A stretch of 8,940 nucleotides of DNA from Nitratifractor sp. (GCA_015490055.1 WFYP01000022.1:1-8940); one strand, 5' to 3'. Numbered from the stretch's first letter, positions 1 through 5,635 are shown. Notes: a model not told the origin generated them from the letters alone. Numbers and translations are program-made.

Positions 1-130
1 AAAACAAAAAAGCAACACCTATAAAAGAAAAATTATCACTCTTAGCTTCGGCTAGGAGAGAAAATTTGTTCTTTCATATCTGTCACTTTTTTGATTTGTT
101 AAATATTGTATATAGTGCGTAACTTCAGTT
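1..130. mobile_element. Family C MITE-like element, partial copy (C1), cut by the window edge
   Basis: This stretch is the reverse complement of 4328-4456 with few changes, so it is one half of the same element seen complete at 4328-4597. It holds the TIR, ending ...GTGCGTAACTTCAGTT at 130, and all of one internal hairpin arm. That arm is tipped by a stem with a TTCG loop at about 38-59 (CTCTTAGC / GCTAGGAG). The other half should lie to the left of base 1. No coding sequence is visible. The flank after the TIR (ATTTAAG) is AT-rich like that of the complete copy. The direct matching is strong; calling it mobile is inference from the complete copy. Confidence 0.82.
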
Positions 131-192
131 ATTTAAGTAATTTTTTTAAAAAAATTTAATCGGATAATTTTACTCCTATTTAAGCTTTAATC

Positions 193-227
193 TGCTATAT
201 TGCAAATACAAAATACAATAAATGGAG
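193..227 (+). promoter_or_regulatory. Extended -10 promoter and RBS of the small cysteine-rich gene
   Basis: TGC-TATATT at 193-201 is a TGN-extended -10 box. T-rich DNA lies upstream and no clear -35 is seen, as is common for sigma-70 promoters in Campylobacterota. A GGAG ribosome binding site at 224-227 lies 7 nt before the ATG at 235. Transcription would start near 208, giving a leader of about 27 nt. Confidence 0.55.
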
Positions 228-234
228 AAACAAT

Positions 235-345
235 ATGTTTAAAGTAATAGTAGAAAAAGAGTGCGGATGTTTTAGAAAAAGTGGAATAGAGAACAATAAA
301 TCATTCGAAAGCAAAGACGACGCATTAGTAGAAGCACTAAACTAA
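235..345 (+). pseudogene. 5' part of a small cysteine-rich protein gene, interrupted by a MITE
   Basis: The frame opens at ATG 235 behind GGAG and an extended -10 promoter. It reads 36 residues, beginning MFKVIVEKECGCF and ending ...DDALVEALN, then a TAA at 343-345 that lies at the edge of the inserted element. The CGC pair at residues 10-12 and the charged composition resemble small uncharacterised proteins of Campylobacterota of about 75-80 residues (recognised from memory, not searched). The rest of the protein resumes at 624 on the far side of the element. Both halves are free of internal stops, which suggests a recent insertion. A 36-residue peptide could still be made from here. Function is unknown; the paired cysteines suggest metal or thiol chemistry, which is inference. 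Confidence 0.72.
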
Positions 346-613
346 GGGCAACTCTAATAGTAGGTGATACCCACAACATCTCTAGCTTTTCTCTAGGCTA
401 GGCACTCTTTTGTAGTCCTAGCCGAAGCTAAGTCAAGAAAGAGTAACGACGCATAGAGGAAAGCTAGAGATGCCCTTCGGGTGGGCTTTGCAAACGCAAC
501 CTTGCACAAAATATTTACTTCATCTTAGCTTTGGCTAGGACTTGAAAATATTTTGCACAATTTTACATTTGCAAAGCCCATTGTGGGTATCACCTACTAT
601 TAGAATTGCCCTT
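344..613. mobile_element. Family A MITE-like element with cloverleaf fold, inserted in a coding sequence
   Basis: The ends are a 33-bp inverted repeat with one mismatch: 344-376 (AAGGGCAACTCTAATAGTAG...) against 581-613. Inside are two long hairpin arms. Arm 1 pairs 377-395 with 454-472 (19 bp, one mismatch). Arm 2 pairs 483-494 (GGGCTTTGCAAA) perfectly with 568-579, followed by a further imperfect AT-rich stem. Each arm is tipped by a TTAGCTTYGGCTAGG-type hairpin (416-432 and 524-540). No reading frame of useful length is present, so it would need a transposase acting in trans. The exact boundary and target duplication are unclear: TA (343-344 and 614-615) and ACTA (341-344 and 615-618) are both possible, but neither restores the host frame. 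I cannot assign an IS family. Confidence 0.85.
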
Positions 614-623
614 TACTAAAAAA

Positions 624-743
624 ATGAACCAAGATTTCTGTCAAAAACACGAGTTTACAGTAAAAGAAGATAATAACAATATTTTGATAGCCGTTGATGA
701 AAGAGTTAAAAGCGGATGTTGTGGTGGCGGTCACTGTTCATAA
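624..743 (+). pseudogene. 3' part of the interrupted small cysteine-rich protein gene
   Basis: An open frame of 39 codons starts at ATG 624, immediately after the family A element. It encodes MNQDFCQKHEF... and ends SGCCGGGHCS before TAA 741-743. It has no Shine-Dalgarno sequence (the upstream DNA is ACTAAAAAA) and no promoter except what the element might supply, so it looks like the stranded C-terminal half of the gene starting at 235. Joining base 343 to base 613 gives a continuous frame through ...EALNFTKKMNQDFC, a protein of about 80 residues. Its six or so cysteines and the CCGGGHC tail suggest metal binding (inference). The join is one of several possible because no clean target duplication is visible. 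Confidence 0.7.
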
Positions 744-761
744 AGCTATCTAACAGTAAAA

Positions 762-788
762 TTTAAGGGTAACTCCAATGCCCTTAAA
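762..788 (+). repeat. Short hairpin resembling fused family A ends
   Basis: TTTAAGGG (762-769) pairs perfectly with CCCTTAAA (781-788) around an 11-nt loop. The sequence AAGGGTAACTCCAAT...GCCCTT looks like the two outer tips of the family A element (AAGGGCAACTCTAAT / ATTGCCCTT) brought together without the interior. It sits 18 nt after the stop of the broken small gene. It lacks a following T-run on the plus strand, so it is a weak terminator at best. It may be a deletion or excision remnant, or simply a hairpin. Confidence 0.45.
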
Positions 789-811
789 AGAGAACAGTTA
801 TAATGTTCTCT
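789..811 (-). terminator. Intrinsic terminator of the DUF255 gene
   Basis: Read on the minus strand, AGAGAAC pairs perfectly with GTTCTCT around a 9-nt loop and is followed by TTTT. It begins 6 nt after the stop codon at 818. It is back to back with the 762-788 hairpin, so together they separate the two convergent genes. Confidence 0.62.
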
Positions 812-817
812 AAAAAT

Positions 818-2800
818 TTATTTTCCTTTTATCAAATCTTTCAGCTTATTTTTAACTTTATCAATACTAATATCACTAGCATAACAGCTTTTTAATCCAC
901 ATAATTGATACTCTTTTGAACTCTTTGAATTTATGGCTTTTTTGTAAACAAATGGATATTTAATATCATTTAATTTCTCTTTTATCAAACCAATTTTTGG
1001 ACCTTTAATAATATATAAACCTCTGTTTAGCATTGTTGCCACATTTAAAGCTGATGGATAGTATTGAGGATAATTGTTAATTGCCATAGAGTTATTTTTA
1101 ATACTCTGTTCTACTATATTTAATAATTTATAATCTCCTCCAAATAGAACCATTTTTAAGATATTTCCTAAATTTGTAGCCAATGGACTTTTATAACTTC
1201 CATCGTCTATAGTAGCTTTAACTTTAAACTCTTTATCTGTAGATTGAAGCCATTTAGAGCCTTTGTAAAATTTATTTACACTTATAGCAACAACTTTCTC
1301 AAAATTATTTAAGTATTTATCATCAAGTGTAGCTTCGTAAGCACTAAAAAGAGCATTACCAATAAATGCATAATCTTCTAACAAACCCTTTTGTGTTGGC
1401 TTATTAGGCAATAATGTTTGGTGATAAAGTTCTCCATTTTTATTCTGCATAATCTCTAAAAGTTTATTTAAAGAACTAATAGCCTCTTTAGTGAAGGTAC
1501 TATCTACAACTCCTGCATTTATTTTAGCTTTAATATATAGTGCATTCCAGGCAGTGTTTATTTTTTTATCTATAAATGGATACTCTCTCTTAGCTCTTAA
1601 TTCACTTAATAAGTGTCGCTCTCTTTCATATTTAGTATCGTATTTTTTAAGTGTTGGATTACTATACTCACCACCTTCAAAATTACCCATATCTTTTATT
1701 CCGAAATGTTTCAAAACTTCTTGTGCACGAAGTTTTGATATACCATGTTTTGTTAAATAATCCAATGCTTCATTGTAATCAAAAACAAAGTAGTACCCCT
1801 CTCTCTCGTTACCATTTTCATCTTTACTATCTGCATTACTAGCGCTATAATAGAGACCTTGATGAAAAAAGCGTCTATCTATCTCTTTTATGCTCTCTCT
1901 TACAACTTTGGCATAGAGTTTTTTCTTCGTGATTTTATAAGCTTTCGAGTAAACAGATATTAGCTCAGCATTAGTATATAGCATCTTTTCAAAGTGCGGT
2001 ATAGTCCATTTAGAATCTACACTATATCTAAAAAATCCACCATCTATTTGGTCATAAATTCCACCCTTTGCCATTGCATCTAGCATATCAGTAGCCATTT
2101 TAAGAGCCTCTTTATTATCTTCTATTAAATAGATATTTAAAAGAGCATTAATAGAGTTAGCTTGCGGAAATTTTGGAGCTTTGCTAAATCCTTTATTTTT
2201 AAAGTCATACATTTTTTTATAGCCAATAAAAGCCTTATTAAGCAAGTTGTTACTTAATTTAACCTCTTTAACTTTAGAATTTTTGTATAAATTTATAGCT
2301 TTTTCTATATCGTTAGCAATACTCTCTAATTTATCACGCTTTGTGGATGCAACTTTTTTAAGCAACTCTATAAGTGCATCTTTTGGCATATATGTACCAA
2401 AATAGACAGGCTTTTTATTTGGTAATAAAATTACAGTCAAAGGCCAACCACCTGCTCTATTATTTACTATTCTATAACCTTCTTGATAGTAATTATCTAT
2501 ATAGCTTAGTCTCTCTTTATCAACTTTAATACTTACAAAATTTTTATTTAAAATATCTGCAACATCTTTTTGAGAAAAGCTCTGCCGTGCCATCTCATGA
2601 CACCAATGGCAAGTACTATAACCTATAGATAAAAAAATAAGTTTATTCTCATCTTTAGCCTTTTTAAAGGCTCTATCACTCCACTCCATCCAATCTACTG
2701 GATTATCTTTATGTTGCAAAAGATATGGAGATGTCGATTTACTCAATTCATTGGAAAAGCCAAAAACAAATAGCATTAAAAACGATAATAAAATTTTCAT
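818..2800 (-). CDS. DUF255 / YyaL (SPATA20-type) thioredoxin-fold protein, exported
   Basis: The protein has 660 residues. A hydrophobic N-terminus (MKILLSFLMLFVFGFS, residues 1-16) looks like a signal peptide. A thioredoxin-like domain follows with the family's opening SPYLLQHKDNPVDW (24-37), the Cys-x-x-Cys motif C64-H-W-C67, and GGWP at 117-120. The rest is an alpha/alpha barrel like that of N-acylglucosamine 2-epimerases, with family motifs KGFSKAPKFP (203-212), GGIYDQIDGGFFRYS (246-260) and PHFEKMLY (268-275). The family is widespread and its reaction is not firmly known; redox or sugar-related roles have been suggested. Many homologues are cytosolic, so the signal peptide suggests periplasmic placement here. 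The start is supported by AAGGAAG just upstream of ATG 2800. The MITE at 2831-3088 lies only about 20 bp beyond that RBS, so the promoter region is largely replaced by element DNA. It was probably co-transcribed with the esterase gene at 3155 before that insertion. Confidence 0.93.
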   Translation of the reverse strand: MKILLSFLMLFVFGFSNELSKSTSPYLLQHKDNPVDWMEWSDRAFKKAKDENKLIFLSIGYSTCHWCHEMARQSFSQKDVADILNKNFVSIKVDKERLSYIDNYYQEGYRIVNNRAGGWPLTVILLPNKKPVYFGTYMPKDALIELLKKVASTKRDKLESIANDIEKAINLYKNSKVKEVKLSNNLLNKAFIGYKKMYDFKNKGFSKAPKFPQANSINALLNIYLIEDNKEALKMATDMLDAMAKGGIYDQIDGGFFRYSVDSKWTIPHFEKMLYTNAELISVYSKAYKITKKKLYAKVVRESIKEIDRRFFHQGLYYSASNADSKDENGNEREGYYFVFDYNEALDYLTKHGISKLRAQEVLKHFGIKDMGNFEGGEYSNPTLKKYDTKYERERHLLSELRAKREYPFIDKKINTAWNALYIKAKINAGVVDSTFTKEAISSLNKLLEIMQNKNGELYHQTLLPNKPTQKGLLEDYAFIGNALFSAYEATLDDKYLNNFEKVVAISVNKFYKGSKWLQSTDKEFKVKATIDDGSYKSPLATNLGNILKMVLFGGDYKLLNIVEQSIKNNSMAINNYPQYYPSALNVATMLNRGLYIIKGPKIGLIKEKLNDIKYPFVYKKAINSKSSKEYQLCGLKSCYASDISIDKVKNKLKDLIKGK

Positions 2801-2819
2801 AAACTTCCTTTAGTTAATT

Positions 2820-2830
2820 TAGGGCACCTC
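2820..2830. repeat. 11-bp target-site duplication, left copy, of element B1
   Basis: TAGGGCACCTC directly abuts the left end of the element at 2831. It is repeated exactly at 3089-3099, directly abutting the right end. This is what an 11-bp staggered-cut insertion leaves. Confidence 0.8.
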
Positions 2831-3088
2831 CATTGCCATAAGTTAAGGATTTCATATCCATTTCTTGGCTTTAAGCTCAAAGCCGAAAGCTTAAAGCTAG
2901 CCACTTCGTCACTCCCACAGAAGTGGGAGTCCACGATTTTAACTGCCTAAAAATTAAAAAAATACTTTTTCGACAGTTTAAACTGTGGATTCCCGTTTTC
3001 ACGGGAATGACATTGTGGCAAGCTTTTGGCTTTGTGCTTTAAGCTTAGTACATTTTATAGAGTTAAAACTCTTAACTTAATGGCAGTG
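2831..3088. mobile_element. Family B MITE-like element, copy B1, IS4-like ends
   Basis: The ends are CATTGCCATAAGTTAAGG at 2831 and, in reverse complement, CACTGCCATTAAGTTAAG ending at 3088. The element is bounded by an exact 11-bp duplication. Its reverse complement aligns along its length with copy B2 at 7518-7768. Inside are two dRS3-like hairpins in opposite orientation: 2911-2930 (ACTCCCAC-AGAA-GTGGGAGT) and 2989-3008 (ATTCCCGT-TTTC-ACGGGAAT). There is also an AAGCTTAAAGC-rich arm near each end. There is no ORF. From memory, the TIR resembles that of IS4 (TAATGCCGATCAGTTAAGG) and IS4-family elements make 11-13-bp duplications, so an IS4-type transposase is the likely driver (inference). 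It separates the esterase gene from the DUF255 gene. Confidence 0.87.
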
Positions 3089-3113
3089 TAGGGCACCTCT
3101 AATAAATAATACC
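3089..3113. repeat. Right target duplication of B1, continuing into a solo family A-like end
   Basis: TAGGGCACCTC at 3089-3099 is the right copy of the B1 target duplication. Reading on, AGGGCACCTCTAATAAATAATACC resembles the family A TIR (AGGGCAACTCTAATAG...GATACCC): 14 of the first 15 bases match. So B1 may have inserted into an older A-type remnant. No partner inverted end is seen nearby. Confidence 0.5.
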
Positions 3114-3154
3114 TTAATATAGATTACTTATTTCATATATTGTCAATTTAAAAT

Positions 3155-3706
3155 TTATTTTAAAAAATCTTTAATATTTTCTAAATGTCTCTCAATTCCT
3201 TCAAAAGAGTGTGTTCCACCATCTTCTAATATTATTTTTGCATTAGGTAGTAGGTTTAGTGCCTCTTTATAATCTAATGTCTCATCGCCTTTTTGTAGCA
3301 TAAGTAAATATCTATCTTGATTTTTAGGAGTTATTTTGTATTTTTTTAACATTGCTAAGTAGTTTTCATTCCACTCAAAATAGCTTAAATCATAATAGTT
3401 AAGAGCTTTAGGAATAGCCCTTTGTAGTGTAACATCTGGGTTAATTGCGGGGTTAATTAACACAGCTTTTAAATTATATTTGTCAGCTAAATATTTAGAG
3501 TAAAAACCACCAAGTGAAGAGCCAATAAGTTTTACATTATCACAATTTTTAATAATATCTTCTAGCGTTAAAATTGCCAAATCTGGAATATAACTTAGAG
3601 TTGGGGCAATAAATTTAATACCTAATTTTTCAAAATATTCTCTAAAAATTTTAGCCTTACTGCCAAATCCTGAGCTACCAAATCCGTGAATATAGAGTAT
3701 TGTCAT
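3155..3706 (-). CDS. YqiA-like alpha/beta-hydrolase (esterase)
   Basis: The protein has 183 residues, close to E. coli YqiA (about 190). It opens with ILYIHGFGSS (3-12), the oxyanion-hole HGF motif. The nucleophile elbow G-S-S-L-G (62-66) puts the catalytic serine at S64. QKGDETLDY (138-146) supplies the acid, probably D141, and GGTHSFEG (163-170) the histidine H166. There is no signal peptide, so it is cytoplasmic. The family cleaves short acyl esters such as palmitoyl-CoA or model esters in vitro; the natural substrate is unclear. Its ATG overlaps the TGA of the HTH gene as ATGA, so the two are translationally coupled. I see no clear terminator in the about 66 bp before element B1. Confidence 0.9.
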   Translation of the reverse strand: MTILYIHGFGSSGFGSKAKIFREYFEKLGIKFIAPTLSYIPDLAILTLEDIIKNCDNVKLIGSSLGGFYSKYLADKYNLKAVLINPAINPDVTLQRAIPKALNYYDLSYFEWNENYLAMLKKYKITPKNQDRYLLMLQKGDETLDYKEALNLLPNAKIILEDGGTHSFEGIERHLENIKDFLK

Positions 3707-4311
3707 TTCAAACTACCTATTGCCTCTAAAAAATCACTATAATCAGCATCTTTAAGAGCAAAAATCTCTTTTTCTACCTCTACAAATCTAAAATCACCAT
3801 TTTTTTGCATTGCAATAGCTGCTTTTTTAAACTTTTTCCGTTCATCTTTTCCAAGACCTAAAACTTTAGAGAGCTCTTTAATATCAATAAAACTATTCTC
3901 TTCTATTGGACTCTTTTTATACTCTATTTGTGTTGGTACTTTTATTTGTAAATGCTCAATTTGTGTTCTATAAAGCTGTTGCATTTCGCCAAATGCCTCT
4001 TTTAATAAATCGACTTCACTCTTTAGTGTACCTACGATTAATCTATTTGTCTCTTTTAAATCATCTATTGTCTCTTTTAAAACTTTAATAGTCTCATCTT
4101 TTGCAGCTATAATATCTTTATGAGCCTGCTTATTAGGTACTGAATCTAAGCCATCTCTTGACTGTATATTTACAGATTTGTCAAGCTCTATAAAGATTTG
4201 CCCATCAACTTTTTTAGCCTTCAAAAGCCCCTTTTTAATTTTTGCATAAACTGCTTGGCGCGATATTCCACTCTCTCTTGCATACTCCGATGGCTTAATC
4301 AATTTTCCCAT
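3703..4311 (-). CDS. HTH DNA-binding protein with central coiled coil (possibly DUF3972-like)
   Basis: The protein has 202 residues in three parts. An N-terminal helix-turn-helix (about 6-30; SEYARESGISRQAVYAKIKKG) is followed by a short basic and beta segment (31-43) like a wing. A long heptad-rich, charged helix (about 63-122, KDETIKVLKETIDDLKE...) predicts a coiled coil and so a dimer. A C-terminal domain (about 141-200) contains LSKVLGLGKDERKKFKKA and may bind a partner. The overall look matches small HTH proteins of Campylobacterota; DUF3972 is my best guess from memory, not confirmed. The start is well set by AAGGAGG 5 nt before ATG 4311. It is coupled by ATGA to the YqiA-like esterase, so it may regulate or work with it (inference). 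Element C2 ends only 4 bp upstream of the SD. Confidence 0.85.
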   Translation of the reverse strand: MGKLIKPSEYARESGISRQAVYAKIKKGLLKAKKVDGQIFIELDKSVNIQSRDGLDSVPNKQAHKDIIAAKDETIKVLKETIDDLKETNRLIVGTLKSEVDLLKEAFGEMQQLYRTQIEHLQIKVPTQIEYKKSPIEENSFIDIKELSKVLGLGKDERKKFKKAAIAMQKNGDFRFVEVEKEIFALKDADYSDFLEAIGSLK

Positions 4312-4316
4312 AGAAC

Positions 4317-4323
4317 CCTCCTT
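4317..4323 (-). promoter_or_regulatory. Strong ribosome binding site of the HTH gene, next to a MITE end
   Basis: On the minus strand AAGGAGG lies 5 nt before ATG 4311. The end of element C2 (4328) is only 4 bp further out, beyond the ATTT target duplication. Any promoter for this gene must therefore lie in the element or upstream in pcm. A TATATA box in the C2 TIR (4343-4348) is a possible outward -10. Confidence 0.6.
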
Positions 4324-4327
4324 ATTT

Positions 4328-4597
4328 AACTGAAGTTACGCACTATATACAATATTTAACAAATCAAAAAAGTAACAGTTATGAAAGAACAAATTTTCTC
4401 TCCTAGCAAGCTTGCGAGTGATAATTTTTCTTTTATAGGTGTTGCTTTTTTGTTTTGCCCTGTGGGTAGCACAAAAGGGTACTTGACTTTAAATACTTTT
4501 TAACGCAAGTTAGCTTTGGCTAGCTTTTATTAAAAACTATTCACATTAAGCACCCTTTTGTGCTATTAAATATTGCATATAGTGCGTAACATCAGTT
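4328..4597. mobile_element. Family C MITE-like element, complete copy C2, with ATTT target duplication
   Basis: A 32-bp inverted repeat with two mismatches bounds it: 4328-4359 (AACTGAAGTTACGCACTATA...) and 4566-4597. ATTT is duplicated on both sides (4324-4327 and 4598-4601). Arm 1 pairs 4361-4376 with 4441-4456 and has a tip at 4403-4418. Arm 2 pairs 4467-4480 (TAGCACAAAAGGGT) perfectly with 4552-4565 and contains a TTAGCTTTGGCTAG hairpin at 4509-4524. No ORF is present. It is oriented opposite to the partial copy at 1-130. Deleting the element and one ATTT rejoins pcm and the HTH gene with a 10-nt spacer, which fixes its boundaries well. The IS family is unknown to me. Confidence 0.9.
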
Positions 4598-5270
4598 ATT
4601 TAACTAATGTACCCTCTACAACAGGCACAAACTCACACTGCTCTATCATCTCTTCTGTTACATTACCATTTTGCTTATAAAACCTTGTAATCATTTGTAA
4701 ACCCTGACTATTTACAGGTGCTACCAAAATTCCACCATCTGCTAATTGTTCAAAAATAGTTTTTGGAATGCTATCTGGAGAAGCAGAATATAAAATTCTA
4801 TCAAATGGTGCAAAAGCATCCCAACCTCTATTGCCATCATCTAGTTTACTATTTATATTCATAATACGAAGCTCTCTAAATCTTGCTCTTGCTTCTGTCA
4901 ATAACGAAGATATCCTCTCTATCGTAAAGACTCTATCAAAAACTTTTGATAATATTGCTGCTTGATAACCGCTACCGCAGCCAATTTCTAAAACCCTACC
5001 ACTTCCTGTTGGCTCTAAATATTGTGTCATTTTAGCAACTGTTAAGGGTGAACTTATCCACTGCTCCTCTTGCATTGGCAAAGCATCTAAGCTATATGAT
5101 AAATGCTTAAAAATTTGAGGAACAAAAAGCTCTCTATCTACATTTAACATTGCCTCTTTAACTATATCTTGTAGCGGAAACTTCATATCTATATTTGTAA
5201 CCATACTCTCTAACTGGTGCATCTTCTCTTGTTTTGCTAAATTTTCCATAAACCTACTTTTTGTCATCAT
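4596..5270 (-). CDS. pcm: Protein-L-isoaspartate O-methyltransferase
   Basis: The protein has 224 residues. It uses S-adenosylmethionine to methylate abnormal L-isoaspartyl residues so that aged proteins can be repaired; cytosolic. SAM motif I is VLEIGCGSGYQAAIL (93-107), preceded by the family's substrate-site stretch QWISSPLTVAKM (70-81). Motif II-like DRVFTIER lies at 112-119, then DDGNRGW (144-150) and FDRILYSASPDSIP (156-169). An N-terminal helical extension of about 30 residues is normal for this family. The start is ATG 5270 with GAGG 8 nt upstream; a second ATG follows at once and either could be used. The last two bases of the TAA stop are supplied by the end of element C2, yet the reading frame end is the same as before insertion. 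A leader of 120 nt or more precedes it. Confidence 0.93.
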   Translation of the reverse strand: MMTKSRFMENLAKQEKMHQLESMVTNIDMKFPLQDIVKEAMLNVDRELFVPQIFKHLSYSLDALPMQEEQWISSPLTVAKMTQYLEPTGSGRVLEIGCGSGYQAAILSKVFDRVFTIERISSLLTEARARFRELRIMNINSKLDDGNRGWDAFAPFDRILYSASPDSIPKTIFEQLADGGILVAPVNSQGLQMITRFYKQNGNVTEEMIEQCEFVPVVEGTLVK

Positions 5271-5311
5271 AACATCAACCTCAATTACTTTTGTAATTAC
5301 TGTATTACTAA

Positions 5312-5340
5312 AGAGTAACTCTAATAATAGTTGCTACTCT
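5312..5340. repeat. Hairpin with a solo family A-like end in the pcm leader
   Basis: AGAGTAACTCTAATAATAG at 5312-5330 matches the family A TIR (AGGGCAACTCTAATAGTAG); over 5312-5333, 18 of 22 bases agree. AGAGTA...ACT pairs with AGTTGCTACTCT (5329-5340) with a small bulge. On the minus strand it lies about 40 nt before the pcm start, so it would be in the pcm mRNA leader. It may be a degraded element end or a local regulatory hairpin. Confidence 0.45.
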
Positions 5341-5614
5341 AAAGTTATAATCACCACATATTCGACTATATATCTGGTTACTTCTTTTTATATTATATAA
5401 TATTTAATTAAATAGAGATTAAATTTAATATTAATTAGTAAAAATTTACAAATTTAGTATAAATAAGTTTACAATACAAACAATAATAGCCTATTTTTCG
5501 ACTTCTTTTACTTTACAGTAGTTTACAATTTGTACAAATACTAAGACAGAATTTAAGCATTTTAAACTAACGGGATAACTTTGCCTACATTTACCAAAAA
5601 AACAATCATCTATT

Positions 5615-5635
5615 AACCATCAACTATCAACCACC
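5615..5635. repeat. AACYATC heptamer repeats after the hydrolase gene
   Basis: AACCATC-AACTATC-AACCACC are three tandem degenerate heptamers, read as GATAGTT units on the minus strand. They lie 7-27 nt past the hydrolase stop codon. The same unit occurs at 7784-7803, at the end of thiD2. Confidence 0.6.

Noticed and set aside
1491..1842. Plus-strand open frames opposite the DUF255 gene
   Set aside because: They are antisense to a strongly supported domain protein, lack ribosome binding sites, and give low-complexity Leu/Ser/Tyr-rich translations.
2911..3008. Possible two-repeat CRISPR-like array
   Set aside because: The two units are inverted relative to each other and self-complementary, lie inside a TIR-bounded element, and no cas gene is nearby.
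3906..4088. Plus-strand open frame opposite the HTH gene
   Set aside because: It mirrors the coiled-coil codons on the other strand, and no RBS or family resemblance is seen.
131..4327. Composite transposon bounded by the two family C copies
   Set aside because: No transposase is present, the interval holds ordinary housekeeping-type genes, and each C copy has its own flanks (ATTT duplication at C2), so independent insertions are simpler.
4768..4965. Plus-strand frame opposite pcm
   Set aside because: It overlaps the conserved SAM-binding region on the other strand and has no RBS.
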